From: Microbacterium sp. SORGH_AS_0862
Lineage (GTDB): Bacteria > Actinomycetota > Actinomycetes > Actinomycetales > Microbacteriaceae
Direction of reading: 5' to 3'
DNA length: 64,000 nucleotides
NCBI RefSeq assembly: GCF_030818795.1
Contig: NZ_JAUTAY010000001.1
Coordinates: forward strand, 2,604,001-2,668,000
The notes beneath the pieces were generated by a model that was given only the letters and a program-made list of their open reading frames with translations, searched no databases and was not told where the DNA came from. The position numbers and the translations under genes are program-made. Below, one piece after another: positions 33,267-42,052 of this stretch; position 1 is the stretch's first letter, and every line of letters starts with the position of its first letter.

Positions 33267-33699
33267 GCTGCTCACCGACGTTCAGCTCACCAAGCAGGTG
33301 TGTGCGCTACTCGGGGAGATCGACGGGTGGGAGTGGCGCGAGACGGGCCAGGCGTACCCCGAGAGCGTCGTCGGCGTGCACTACGGCGCGATCAAAGCCA
33401 CACCGTCCCGAGGTGTCGGCGTGCGGGTGTACCTGACCGGCGACGACCTCGACGAGTCGATCTCGTGGCGGCGCATGCAGATCCGATTCCGCGGCCCACG
33501 CAACGACCCGACGGGTGCCGATGCACTCGCAGACGCCGCGTTCCCGCTGCTCCAAGGACTCTCCCGGGTGGGAGGGATCAGCGGCATCAGTCGCCTATCC
33601 ATGGCCCCTCTCGGGGCCGACGGCAACGGCCGCGAAGAGCGGACCGAGAACTACCTGATCATCCTCGACAACCCGGAAGCGGAGGCATCCGAACCATGA
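33259..33699 (+). CDS. Tail terminator-like minor capsid protein
   Basis: The 146-residue protein has the alpha-beta arrangement of tail terminators (helix QLTKQVCALLGEI, strands GVGVRVYLTGDDLDESISWR and MQIRFRG, a later helix LADAAFPLLQGL). These proteins cap the tail tube before head joining. It sits immediately before the major tail protein. GTG 33259 is the start. Confidence 0.7.
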   Translation: MAELLTDVQLTKQVCALLGEIDGWEWRETGQAYPESVVGVHYGAIKATPSRGVGVRVYLTGDDLDESISWRRMQIRFRGPRNDPTGADALADAAFPLLQGLSRVGGISGISRLSMAPLGADGNGREERTENYLIILDNPEAEASEP

Positions 33700-34490
33700 G
33701 CAAGCGAGTTCCCCTGCCGGAGGGCACGACCCTCGGCAAGTCCCACGAGTACGGCGGCGATGTCAACATCGGCACCCGCGAGTCCCCGATCTGGCAGCCG
33801 GTGCGGCGCATGTTCGGGTTCAACCCGGCCCCGCAGCCCGTGTCGACGAACGCGGCCACGTACGACGACGAGAGCACCCCGAACAACTCGATCACGGCGC
33901 AGGGCATCAACCACGCCTTCACCACGCAGGTGAACCGGTCCAAGACGACCGGCGAGTACCTGCCCGAGATCGAGGCGCTGCTCGCACGCACCGGCCCCGA
34001 CGCGACAGACGCGGACGCGGAGATCGAGTTCCGCTGGTACCACAAGCCGTCGAAGGGCACCCCGAACCCGACCGACGCCGGACAGGGCGACTTCACCGTC
34101 ACCTACAGCCGCGCCAACACCGGCCCCGACGGGTCGATCGAAGCGTTCGCGTGGACGCTGACCGGCGTCCGCACGTACGAGAAGATCGAGAACCCGTTCG
34201 GCGGGTGGGACGGCGACGCCCCCACGATCACCTCGGCGACCCCGTCGGGCGCGGCAGCAGGCGCGCAGGTGGAGATCACCGGCACCGGCTTCCAGACCAC
34301 CGACGGCACCGACCGGGTCACCGGCGCGGCCGGCGTGAAGTTCGGCTCCACGAACGCCGCGTCGTACCTCGTCGTCAGCCCGACCAAGATCGTCGCGGTC
34401 ATGCCGGCCGGCTCGGCGGGTTCGGCTCCGATCACCGTCACGAATGGTGACGGCGCGTCGAGCCCGAAGTCCTACACGCGCGGCGCGTGA
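33696..34490 (+). CDS. Major tail tube protein with IPT/TIG domain
   Basis: The 264-residue protein has a tube domain (residues 1-170) with the long TTQVNRSKTTGEYLPEIEAL helix. It is followed by a C-terminal immunoglobulin-like IPT/TIG domain (PTITSATPSGAAAGAQVEIT, TGTGF, then KIVAVMPAGSAGSAPITVTN). Ig-like extensions decorate the tail surface and may bind cell-wall sugars. The tail-tube call is supported by the following chaperone pair and tape measure. Confidence 0.9.
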   Translation: MSKRVPLPEGTTLGKSHEYGGDVNIGTRESPIWQPVRRMFGFNPAPQPVSTNAATYDDESTPNNSITAQGINHAFTTQVNRSKTTGEYLPEIEALLARTGPDATDADAEIEFRWYHKPSKGTPNPTDAGQGDFTVTYSRANTGPDGSIEAFAWTLTGVRTYEKIENPFGGWDGDAPTITSATPSGAAAGAQVEITGTGFQTTDGTDRVTGAAGVKFGSTNAASYLVVSPTKIVAVMPAGSAGSAPITVTNGDGASSPKSYTRGA

Positions 34491-34993
34491 TGGGTGCGGT
34501 CGACTTCACGGAGTGGGCCGTCCCGGATCTGATCCTCACGTTCAGGGGCGTCACCTACACGGTGGCGCCCCCGAGCGTGGCGGACATGAAGCTCATCCTC
34601 GCCGCGGCCGCACGCGCGGAGGTAAACCTCCGACTCGTCGCCGGCCCTCTGCCTCCCGAGGTGGAGGAGCTGCTCGCGACGGTCGGGGACCGGCATCCGG
34701 CGCTCGGTGACGACGTGTTCGACCGGATGGTCGCGGACGGCGTTCCCGGTCCGGCGATCGACCGCATGGCGTACTACGCCGCGTTCTTCTGGGCGCGTGG
34801 CCGCGAGTATGCCGACCGGCTCGCACAGTTCCTCTGGACCCCGCGCGATTCTGACAGCGGCGGTGATGCGGCCCCAAAAGCGCGGCCACGCTCACCCCGC
34901 AAGAGTGGGCGCAGTACGGGCAAGGGGAACCGATCGACGAAGACGAGAACGGCGTCCCCATCTACGCCGACTACCGAGTCCCCGACGAAGTGA
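34487..34993 (+). CDS. Tail assembly chaperone G (zero frame)
   Basis: The 168-residue product is the upstream partner of the two-protein tail chaperone. The folded part (TEWAVPDLILTFRGVTYTVA to FFWARGREYADRLAQFLWTP) covers residues 1-120. The remaining zero-frame tail is Ser/Thr/Pro/Arg-rich and low complexity. At residues 129-131 the codons GCC CCA AAA contain the CCCAAAA slippery heptamer, where a fraction of ribosomes should move to the -1 frame. GTG 34487 overlaps the tail protein stop; ATG 34490 is the alternative. Confidence 0.9.
   Translation: MMGAVDFTEWAVPDLILTFRGVTYTVAPPSVADMKLILAAAARAEVNLRLVAGPLPPEVEELLATVGDRHPALGDDVFDRMVADGVPGPAIDRMAYYAAFFWARGREYADRLAQFLWTPRDSDSGGDAAPKARPRSPRKSGRSTGKGNRSTKTRTASPSTPTTESPTK
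34873..34879 (+). other. -1 frameshift slippery site CCCAAAA
   Basis: The heptamer is an exact XXXYYYZ slippery sequence lying in the correct phase (C CCA AAA) relative to the G frame. The -1 frame is open from here to 35220 and reads as good protein (SAATLTPQEWAQYGQGEPID and onward). This is the conserved G/GT arrangement of siphoviruses. Confidence 0.9.
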
Positions 34994-35220
34994 TGGAAGC
35001 CGCGGCTCCCACCGAACAGCCTCACCAGCACCGTGAGGTCGACGGGTCGGCGTTCGCGCTCATCACCCACTGGCGGCTCGTGGTCGCCGAGCTGGCTGAG
35101 CGGGGCGTGTTCCTGCACAGCCGGGCCGTGCTCGACATGCCATGGCTCGACGTTCGGGCGCTGATCTACTCCCTCCTCGATTCGCCCACTCGGCTGCGGG
35201 AGGTACTGACGCGGAGGTGA
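34879..35220 (+). CDS. Tail chaperone T segment, made as G-T fusion
   Basis: After the -1 shift at 34879 translation continues for 113 codons, giving a 244-residue G-T fusion with 131 residues from G. The segment includes PIYADYRVPDEVMEAAAPTE and a helical end (RALIYSLLDSPTRLREVLTR). A free GTG at 34990 would produce only its last 76 residues and has no need to be used. The fusion is known in lambda-like systems to bind the tape measure and recruit tube subunits. The tape measure follows 3 bases later. Confidence 0.88.
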   Translation, partial: SAATLTPQEWAQYGQGEPIDEDENGVPIYADYRVPDEVMEAAAPTEQPHQHREVDGSAFALITHWRLVVAELAERGVFLHSRAVLDMPWLDVRALIYSLLDSPTRLREVLTRR

Positions 35221-35223
35221 TCC

Positions 35224-38200
35224 ATGCCGGCCCTGCGGGTGAGCGAACTCGAGACGCTGTTCACCGCCAACCTCGACCCGATCGAGAAGGCAGAGGCCAC
35301 GGTCCGCAAGACCGGGCAGCGCATCGAGTCCACTCCGATCGTGCAGAAGGTCGACGCGGATGTGTCCGGCGCCGTGGCTGGCATGTCGCGCGTGGAGGAC
35401 GCATTCAGTAAGGCGCTTGCACAGGCCGCCGACTCGTCGAAGGCGATGTCGACGTCTCTTGTCCGGGACTTCCTCGAGTCGGACCGTGCGGCGAAGCAGA
35501 GCGCCGAGGAAATCGAGCGCGTTCTCACGAAGTCCTACGGGGTATCCGGGGATGCTGCCCGCCGACTCGCGCTCATCACGAAGGGTGAGCTCCGCACTGC
35601 GGAGAAGGCGGCGACGGCCCTCGCCGCGACCGACCCAACCGTGAAGATCGGCGCCGACGAGAAGGGCGCGCTCGCGGGCATGGACCGCGTCGAGCAGGCG
35701 GCGAAGAAGATCGTGTCCCGCGCGACCGCGATCACGGTGAACGCGAAGGTCGATCAGGCGGAGAAGGGCATCGACCGGGTGCAGACCCGGCTCGACTACC
35801 TCCGCTCTGTCGAGTCGACGATGGACGTGAAGGCGGACATCGCCCGCGCCGAGGCCAGCCTGTCGAAGCTCACCCGGATGCGTGACGGTCTGGTGAAGGT
35901 CCGTGAGGAGATGGTGGTAGACGTCGACGACAACCCCGCCCGCCAGAAGCTCAAGGCCGTCGCGGACTTCGCGGAGGAGAAGGGCAAGGAAGGCGGGGAG
36001 CGGGGCGGCAAGTCGCTGTCCGGACACCTCGACTCCGCCACGCGCGGCGCCGGTGAGGCCGTCGGATCCGCTCTCGGCGGCGACCTCGGCGCCGGCCTGG
36101 AGAAGGCGCTCGTCGCGATCCCCGTCGCGGGCGGCATCATCCTCGCCGCGACCGCCATCGGCAAGCAGATCGTCTCCGCCGTCAACGAGGGTCTGGGCGT
36201 CGAGAAGCGGCAGGACCGTCTCGCCGCGCTGACCGGCCTCGACGAGCAGCAGGCGGCGCGTGTGGCGCGCGCGGCCGGTGAGGCGTACGCCAACGTCTAC
36301 GGCGATTCGATCGAAGCGAACATGGACACCGCGCGGATCGCGGTGCAGTTCGACCTGATCGACGCGAACGCCACGACACGCGACTCGCAGAAGGTCATCC
36401 AGGGGCTCGCCGGAATCTCTGACGTCCTCGACGAAGACGTGCGCCCCGTCGCGACCGCCGTGACGACGCTGCTCAAGACGGGCATGGCGTCCAGCGCGCA
36501 GCAGGCTTTCGACATCATCGCCTCCGGTCAGCGCAACGGCATCAACCGTGGCGAGGACTTCCTCGACACCCTGACCGAGTATCCGGTCGTGCTGCGCAAG
36601 CTCGGGCTCGACGGGTCCGAGATGCTCGGCCTGCTGAACCAGGCGCTCAACGCCGGCGCGCGTAACAGCGACGTCGCCGCGGACGCGCTCAAGGAGTTCC
36701 AGATCCGCGCGACGGACGCCTCGGTGTCCAGCAAGGCCGGGTTCGAGCGGCTCGGGTTCAGCGCGGAGGAGATGACCGCGAAGATCGCCGCCGGCGGTGA
36801 GGGCGCTCGTGAGGGCCTGCAGCAGGTACTCGACCAGCTCCGCGCGACCGAGGATCCCGTGGTCCGCAACGCGGCCGCCGTGGAGCTGTTCGGAACGAAG
36901 GCGGAGGATCTCGGCGACGCGCTGTTCGCGATGGACCTGAGCAACGCGGTCGACCAGCTCGACGGCGTCACCGGCTCCGCGCAGCGCATGTTCGACACCC
37001 TGTCAGGCAACGACGCGACCCGCATCGAGCAGGCGCAGCGGAACATCGAGGTCGCCGCGCAGGGCATCCAGGGTGCACTCGCTGCAGCTTTCGCGGATCC
37101 GCTCGGCGACTTCGCCGACTGGGTCAGCTCGAACCGTGGCCCGCTGATGCAGTTCTTCGCCGACCTCGCGAACGGCGCCCTCGATCTGGGGACCAGCGTC
37201 GTGATCGGCCTGGCCGACGGGACGGAAGCGTTCGGAGAGTTCGTCTCCGGGCCGCTCGCCGACTTCGGCGTCAGCGTCGCCGACATCCTCGGCAAGCTGC
37301 CGTGGCCGTTCAACCAGGACACGACCGAGCTGCGTGCCGCCGCGGAGGATCTGCGCGGCTTCAAGGACGTCACGTCCGAAGCAGCGGACACGATGCGCAC
37401 CCAGTGGGTGGGCGCGATCGATCAGGCCCGGGACAAGTTCAACCAGTTCATCGACCCGCAGATCGCGCAGGGCTACCTCAACGACGCGACCATGCGGGTC
37501 GCTTCGTCGATCGACGCAGTTGGCGCCGCGGCGGCCACGGGCAGCTCCCTGCTGAACGACTACCGCACCGCCGCTGACGGCAGCGGGTCGGCGACGGCGG
37601 AGCTCGACTTCCAGATGCGCAATGCGATCGATGCGATGCGGCAGGAGCAGGAGGCCGCGGAGGCGACGGGTGACTCGCAGGCGAACCTCGAGCAGCGTCA
37701 CAAGGACGCGACCGTGGCGCTCGCGAACCAGCTCACGCAGATGGGGCTCACGTCGGATCAGGCGTGGGCGCTGATCCATACGTACGAGAGCATCCCGCCG
37801 ACCGTGTCCACGACGGTCACGGCCGACACGACCATGGCGTACGACCAGCTCATGTCGCTGCAGTCGAAGCTGCGGGAGGTGACGGGGGATCATTCGCTCC
37901 GCGTCGCCACCGGCCCGGGCGGTCAGGGCGGCCTGGTCGTCGGGAACGCGAGCGGCAACCTGATCGAGTTCATGGCGAACGGTGGCATGCCGGGGCTGAC
38001 TCCGATGGCGCCGGTCGCGCAGATGGTCCCGCCCGACACGTGGCGTGTGGTCGGTGACCGCGGGGACGTGCCGGAACTGTTCACGCCGATGGATGGTTCG
38101 CCGCGTTCATGGTCGCTGCTCCTCGAGGGGCTGCGGCGGATGCCGGGCTCACCGCCTGGCGCGACCGCGGAGAAGGGATCGACGCGCGCGGGTGCGTCGT

Positions 38201-38289
38201 TCCAGTTCGGAGACATCGTCGTGGCCGGCGTCGGCCCGGCGGAGGTGAAGGCGCTCCTCCTCGACGTGATCCGCGACCTGACGAACTAG
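35224..38289 (+). CDS. Tape measure protein
   Basis: The 1021-residue protein sets tail length. At roughly 1.5 angstrom per residue it predicts a tail of about 150 nm. It is mostly helical and Ala/Lys/Asp-rich, with repeated heptad-like segments (KVDQAEKGIDRVQTRLDYLR, RAEASLSKLTRMRDGLVKV), hydrophobic stretches around residues 285-325 (VAIPVAGGIILAATAIG) and a TP901-like central region (ARVARAAGEAYANVYGDSIE). ATG 35224 is 3 bases after the chaperone stop. Confidence 0.95.
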   Translation: MPALRVSELETLFTANLDPIEKAEATVRKTGQRIESTPIVQKVDADVSGAVAGMSRVEDAFSKALAQAADSSKAMSTSLVRDFLESDRAAKQSAEEIERVLTKSYGVSGDAARRLALITKGELRTAEKAATALAATDPTVKIGADEKGALAGMDRVEQAAKKIVSRATAITVNAKVDQAEKGIDRVQTRLDYLRSVESTMDVKADIARAEASLSKLTRMRDGLVKVREEMVVDVDDNPARQKLKAVADFAEEKGKEGGERGGKSLSGHLDSATRGAGEAVGSALGGDLGAGLEKALVAIPVAGGIILAATAIGKQIVSAVNEGLGVEKRQDRLAALTGLDEQQAARVARAAGEAYANVYGDSIEANMDTARIAVQFDLIDANATTRDSQKVIQGLAGISDVLDEDVRPVATAVTTLLKTGMASSAQQAFDIIASGQRNGINRGEDFLDTLTEYPVVLRKLGLDGSEMLGLLNQALNAGARNSDVAADALKEFQIRATDASVSSKAGFERLGFSAEEMTAKIAAGGEGAREGLQQVLDQLRATEDPVVRNAAAVELFGTKAEDLGDALFAMDLSNAVDQLDGVTGSAQRMFDTLSGNDATRIEQAQRNIEVAAQGIQGALAAAFADPLGDFADWVSSNRGPLMQFFADLANGALDLGTSVVIGLADGTEAFGEFVSGPLADFGVSVADILGKLPWPFNQDTTELRAAAEDLRGFKDVTSEAADTMRTQWVGAIDQARDKFNQFIDPQIAQGYLNDATMRVASSIDAVGAAAATGSSLLNDYRTAADGSGSATAELDFQMRNAIDAMRQEQEAAEATGDSQANLEQRHKDATVALANQLTQMGLTSDQAWALIHTYESIPPTVSTTVTADTTMAYDQLMSLQSKLREVTGDHSLRVATGPGGQGGLVVGNASGNLIEFMANGGMPGLTPMAPVAQMVPPDTWRVVGDRGDVPELFTPMDGSPRSWSLLLEGLRRMPGSPPGATAEKGSTRAGASFQFGDIVVAGVGPAEVKALLLDVIRDLTN

Positions 38290-38298
38290 GAGGCTGGG

Positions 38299-39075
38299 AT
38301 GCGTCGACCGCCGGGCACAGGGTTCGAGGCGACCGTGCGCAACGTGACGTTCACGGGGCAGCGGTTCCGGTTCGAGCCGGGCTACTACGTGACGGCGGTC
38401 GACGGCCTCGGCGGCGCGCAGCCGTCCCATCATGGCGTGCCGATGCTGAACGGCTACGGCGAGTTCGACGCCGCGAATCAGTACGAGGACGCGCGGATCA
38501 TCACGATCAGCGGGTTCGCGTACGACCTCACCCCCGAAGCCATCGGCCGCCGGCGCCGTCGTCTCGACGGGCTACTCGCGGGCCGCGACGACTCGGCCGT
38601 GCTGCGGTGGAGTGAGGACGGTTCCGACTTCCGCATCCCGCTCGTGCGCCGCGGCGTCGGCTCGAAAGCGCAGCGGCGGGTGGGGGCGTGGCGGTACGTC
38701 GACTTCACGGCCCGTTTCCGCGCCCCCGACCAGCGGTACTTCGGGCAGGCGGAGCCGTTCGGCCCCGCTCAGTCCATCACCGTCAGCCACTGGGGCGAGA
38801 CGTTCGCTCCGCTCGCACTGAAGGTCGAGGGCAACCTGCCCGGCGGCTACGTCATCACCCACCCCGCCGGCGTGGTGCAGGTCACGCGCGCGCTCGAGAC
38901 GGGGCATCCGCACACGTTCGACATGGACACCGGTCTGCTGTCCGTCGACGGCGTCATCGTCGCCGGCGGGCTCGGGACGGTGCAGCTCTGGGAGGTACCG
39001 CCCGGCGCTCCGGGGCAGGTGTCGGTCACGTCGGGTGCGCTGCTCAGCACGGTCGTGGAGAACACGTTCATGTGA
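38299..39075 (+). CDS. Distal tail protein (Dit-like)
   Basis: This 258-residue protein is of the siphovirus tail family. The N-terminal strand region is followed by YEDARIITISGFAYDLTPEA and a conserved basic helix (IGRRRRRLDGLLAG), then the beta sandwich (WRYVDFTARFRAPDQRYFGQ). It forms the hub ring connecting tail tube and tip. Position directly after the tape measure is standard. Confidence 0.85.
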   Translation: MRRPPGTGFEATVRNVTFTGQRFRFEPGYYVTAVDGLGGAQPSHHGVPMLNGYGEFDAANQYEDARIITISGFAYDLTPEAIGRRRRRLDGLLAGRDDSAVLRWSEDGSDFRIPLVRRGVGSKAQRRVGAWRYVDFTARFRAPDQRYFGQAEPFGPAQSITVSHWGETFAPLALKVEGNLPGGYVITHPAGVVQVTRALETGHPHTFDMDTGLLSVDGVIVAGGLGTVQLWEVPPGAPGQVSVTSGALLSTVVENTFM

Positions 39076-39084
39076 GGAGGCGTC

Positions 39085-40164
39085 GTGGTCTGGTCGTCCT
39101 ACCTCGTGCGTCCCCAGTCGGGGGAGAAGCGGCTGCCGATCAAGGTCGCCGATAACCAGTGGGGCACCGTGATCAACGGGATCGGCGACGGTCAGACGAC
39201 GCTGAAGCTCGGAGACCTCACGCCGTCGGTGAATGACGCGCTCGCGGAGGACGAGACGCGGCCGTGGGACCGCGCCATCGTCACCTGCTGGGATGACGTG
39301 CCGGTGTACGCGGGGCTGATCATGCGGCATCGGTGGGTGGAGAAGACGGGAACGCTGCTGCTGAAGCATCGGGAGCTGCGGGAGATCGCTTCGCGTCGAT
39401 ACCCGTTCATGGTGCCGACGTTCAACAAGGCCGGCACGCTGGTCATCAGCGGCAAGAGCAAGCGCGGCCTGCTCCGCCGCCTCATCGAGATCGCCTACAT
39501 CTCCGAGCCGGGCGACAACTGGCACTTCCCTGTCGCGCTCGGCCCGGACGAGGCGGGCGCCGAGCCGGACTTCGTGAAGCCGAACGAGAAGATCACCAAC
39601 ATCGAGCAGATGTTCTCCGAGGTGCAGGACATGGACGGCGGCCCCGACTGGTACCTGCGCCAAGCGTGGGACGGGGACGGTCGGCTGTACTGGCAGTCGG
39701 AGATCGGCGCCCCGAAGCTGTCCGCTGGGATGGTGGAGTATCACGCGTTCGCGGCGACGTCACCCGTCACCGAGCTCGCGCAGGACACGGACGGCACCGG
39801 TCAGGCGACCGGCGTGTACGGCGTTGGTGAGGGGTCGGGGCAGGACATGATCGTCGGCCTTGCGGGTCAGCTCCCGTACGATCCCGACGAGCAGATCCCG
39901 GACATGGACGTGCGCCGCTCCTACAAGGGGGTGGAGAGCGAGGCTGTCGCGAACTCTCTCGCGCTCGGCGACCTGAAGTCGGTTCGTAACCCGACACGGC
40001 AGCTGTCGTTCAAGCTGCACGCGCGCGAGCTGTCGCGGGTGAAGCTCGGCTCCACGGTGCGGCTGCACCTCGACGGGTCGAAGTTCCTCCGTGGGGTACG
40101 CGACACGTACGTCATCGGCATCAGCGGCGACGGAACAGACCACGTGACGGTGGAGGTGCAATGA
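39085..40164 (+). CDS. Tail tip protein (Tal/gp29-like)
   Basis: This 359-residue minor tail protein resembles the siphovirus ReqiPepy6 Gp37-like/tail-tip group by position and by the pattern of a hub domain (TTLKLGDLTPSVNDALAEDE, then VYAGLIMRHRWVEKTGTLLL) and a C-terminal strand domain (SRVKLGSTVRLHLDGSKFLR). No peptidase or lytic motif is visible. GTG 39085 follows GAGGAGGC. It overlaps the next gene by 4 bases. Confidence 0.75.
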   Translation: MVWSSYLVRPQSGEKRLPIKVADNQWGTVINGIGDGQTTLKLGDLTPSVNDALAEDETRPWDRAIVTCWDDVPVYAGLIMRHRWVEKTGTLLLKHRELREIASRRYPFMVPTFNKAGTLVISGKSKRGLLRRLIEIAYISEPGDNWHFPVALGPDEAGAEPDFVKPNEKITNIEQMFSEVQDMDGGPDWYLRQAWDGDGRLYWQSEIGAPKLSAGMVEYHAFAATSPVTELAQDTDGTGQATGVYGVGEGSGQDMIVGLAGQLPYDPDEQIPDMDVRRSYKGVESEAVANSLALGDLKSVRNPTRQLSFKLHARELSRVKLGSTVRLHLDGSKFLRGVRDTYVIGISGDGTDHVTVEVQ

Positions 40165-40790
40165 CCCGCATCAACAACCTGAACGCGCCGAACTTCAGCG
40201 GGCTCCGCGACTCGGTCGCGACGATGGAGACGCACACGCCGCTCGGGCATTCGTCGATCCACCGCGGCGGGATCCGCGTCGCGTCCGCCGAGGGACTGCT
40301 GGTGCAGGGCTCACAGCGAGTGTCGGGCACGCTGATCGTGTCGGGTGAGGAGTACGTCGAAGGCGTGCTGAACATCTCCGGCGTGCTGGTCGTGTCCGGG
40401 TCGACGTCGATCACCGGGCCCACGCAGATCACGGGACCGTTTCAGGTCGACGGCGCCACCGTCATCAGCGGCACGACCACCATCAGCGGCGACGTGTCAC
40501 TCGAGTCCGACCTGATCATCACCGCGTCCGGCGCGATCCGCCTCGGCGAGGTGGAGATCGCATCCGGCGTCGGCGGCTCAGGCGGCATGTCCGCACCGAA
40601 CAAGATCACCATGCAGACCCCGCTCGTCGACGTGCAGGGCGGACTGAACGTCGAGCAGGGCGCGGTGTTCCGAGGGAACGTCACGACGCCCAACCTGCCG
40701 ACGATCACCGAGAGTGCGAGCGGCCTGCCCCGCAACACGATCTACGTGCAACCCACGACGAGGCAGCACTACCGCGTGGTGCCTGGCTAG
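40161..40790 (+). CDS. Minor tail protein with beta-helix repeats
   Basis: The 209-residue protein contains short repeats of the form [V/I]SGxxx[V/I] (VSGTLIVSGEEYVEGVLNIS, then VLVVSGSTSITGPTQITGPF) around residues 53-120, which suggests a small beta-helix or beta-prism spike. It follows the tail tip gene and overlaps the leftward lipoprotein gene tail to tail by 4 bases. Probably part of the tail tip. Confidence 0.7.
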   Translation: MTRINNLNAPNFSGLRDSVATMETHTPLGHSSIHRGGIRVASAEGLLVQGSQRVSGTLIVSGEEYVEGVLNISGVLVVSGSTSITGPTQITGPFQVDGATVISGTTTISGDVSLESDLIITASGAIRLGEVEIASGVGGSGGMSAPNKITMQTPLVDVQGGLNVEQGAVFRGNVTTPNLPTITESASGLPRNTIYVQPTTRQHYRVVPG

Positions 40791-41167
40791 CAGAGAGTCG
40801 TCGCCGCGGCGGTGATGATGGCACCGGAGTCGAGGTAGGCGCCGTACCCGTTGTCGGGCTCGCCGTCGATGACGGACAGCGCGCTCGTGTCCTTGCCCTT
40901 GGCGATCGCCTCGCACGCCTTCTCGCCGGCCGCGAGGAGCTGCTCGTCGGTCGCGTTCGGGATCACGTTGTCGGGCCGCAGCGCGGCGCGTACGGCCGTC
41001 AGATAGGCAGCCTCGCCACTGTCGACGTCGGGCGTCTCTGCAGTGAGAGGCGCGGTCGTCGACTCGCTGACGCGGTTCGTGTCGGCGGTGTCGGTCTGAG
41101 GTGCGGAGCATCCGGCGAGGAGCAGCACGGCGGCGATGCCTGCGGCTGCGAGGAGCGGGCGCTTCAT
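40787..41167 (-). CDS. Prophage-encoded lipoprotein (cargo)
   Basis: The 126-residue protein has a lipoprotein signal (LLAAAGIAAVLLLAGC, Cys20) and a short acidic linker. A DUF732-like domain follows (EAAYLTAVRAALRPDNVI, KACEAIAKG, and a C-terminal Cys), as seen in mycobacterial and actinophage surface lipoproteins. It is on the minus strand inside the rightward late operon, so it is probably expressed in the lysogen, for example to block superinfection. It overlaps the upstream ribbon-helix-helix gene by 4 bases. Confidence 0.75.
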   Translation of the reverse strand: MKRPLLAAAGIAAVLLLAGCSAPQTDTADTNRVSESTTAPLTAETPDVDSGEAAYLTAVRAALRPDNVIPNATDEQLLAAGEKACEAIAKGKDTSALSVIDGEPDNGYGAYLDSGAIITAAATTLC

Positions 41168-41322
41168 TTCTGGGCCTTCCGGTTGCGTGCGACGTAGCGC
41201 TCGAGAGCGGGTGTCACGACGTCGTCGCTGAAGTTGTCGCCCTTCTCTCGGGCCACCTGCTGTGCAGTCTCCCAGATCGCGCCGACGCGGATCGAGCGGA
41301 CCGGCTTCGGTTCTTTCCCCAT
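41164..41322 (-). CDS. Ribbon-helix-helix regulator (52 aa)
   Basis: The 52-residue protein (KPVRSIRVGAIWETAQQVAR, then FSDDVVTPALERYVARNRK) fits the Arc/MetJ fold: a short strand and two helices. ATG 41322 is chosen because the extension to 41400 runs through the palindrome just upstream. It is first in a two-gene leftward unit with the lipoprotein. An AT-rich palindrome at 41333-41351, 11 bases before the start, is the likely operator, so it probably represses itself and the lipoprotein. No toxin partner is recognised. Confidence 0.7.
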   Translation of the reverse strand: MGKEPKPVRSIRVGAIWETAQQVAREKGDNFSDDVVTPALERYVARNRKAQK

Positions 41323-41332
41323 GCCCGCGACT

Positions 41333-41351
41333 GTAATACGAAACGTATTAC
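41333..41351. promoter_or_regulatory. Palindromic operator of the RHH/lipoprotein unit
   Basis: GTAATACG (41333-41340) and CGTATTAC (41344-41351) form a perfect inverted repeat with a 3-base spacer. It is far richer in A/T than its surroundings. It lies 11 bases upstream of the ribbon-helix-helix start and 26 bases before the endolysin ATG, so it can influence both directions. Confidence 0.75.
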
Positions 41352-41377
41352 GCCGCAACAGACTCTTTGGAGGCGTC

Positions 41378-42052
41378 ATGCTCTGGCCCAACGGAACCAA
41401 CGACCGCCCGCCGATCTCGAGCCCATTCGGCCCGCGCGACGTGACCCAGCAGGGCGCGTCGTCGAATCACATGGGCACCGACTTCATCGGCTTCGCGATG
41501 GTCCGAGCCGTGGCCGCCGGCCGGGTCGTCAGCGTCGGGTGGCGCGACGGATGGTCGGGCGGCGGCTACATGATCTGGATCCAGCACGACGGGTTCCTAT
41601 CCCGATCTCTGCACCTGGTCAACCAGTCCGCGCAGGTAAGCGTGGGGGACTACGTCGCCGAGGGTCAGGCGATCGGGCTGATGGGTACCACCGCATCCCC
41701 GTACCCGGTGGGCCGCCACCTCCACCTCGAGATCGTGGTCAACGGCCGCCAGGTCGATCCGGTCCCGTTCATCACCGCACGTCTCAGCACCGGTGCCGCC
41801 TTGGCCGGCGGCGCCTCAACGGAAGGATTTCTCATGGGTCTCAACGACACGCAGCAGCGCCAGATGTACGAAGCCCTCGTGGTCGGCGGGCAGAGCGCAG
41901 GCGCGTACTACACGCCTGAAGCGATCATCAACGTGATCCGAACCGAGCTCGCCCCCGCGATCGCCGCGATCGCTCTCGGCGGGATCGCGTTCCCGGGCGC
42001 GCCTCAGTGGAACGGCGTTTCAGACGATCGTGAACGTGGTCCGCGAGGATGA
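41378..42052 (+). CDS. M23-family endolysin
   Basis: The 224-residue peptidase has the M23/LytM zinc site: His31 and Asp35 in NHMGTDFIGFA, and HxH as His114/His116 in VGRHLHLEIVV. It should cut peptidoglycan cross-bridges for lysis. ATG 41378 has TTTGGAGG upstream. The C-terminal part (residues 150-205) is helical and may bind the cell wall. The frame ends at 42052, but the alternative frame through the next gene reads like a continuation (see 42030). Confidence 0.85.
   Translation: MLWPNGTNDRPPISSPFGPRDVTQQGASSNHMGTDFIGFAMVRAVAAGRVVSVGWRDGWSGGGYMIWIQHDGFLSRSLHLVNQSAQVSVGDYVAEGQAIGLMGTTASPYPVGRHLHLEIVVNGRQVDPVPFITARLSTGAALAGGASTEGFLMGLNDTQQRQMYEALVVGGQSAGAYYTPEAIINVIRTELAPAIAAIALGGIAFPGAPQWNGVSDDRERGPRG

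Noticed and set aside
34990..35220. Independent 76-residue gene starting at GTG 34990
   Set aside because: Its frame is better explained as the end of the -1 frameshift product from 34879, which reads as continuous protein upstream of the GTG.
41164..41322. Antitoxin of a toxin-antitoxin pair
   Set aside because: The protein has an antitoxin-like fold, but its only operon partner is a lipoprotein with an export signal, not a toxin.
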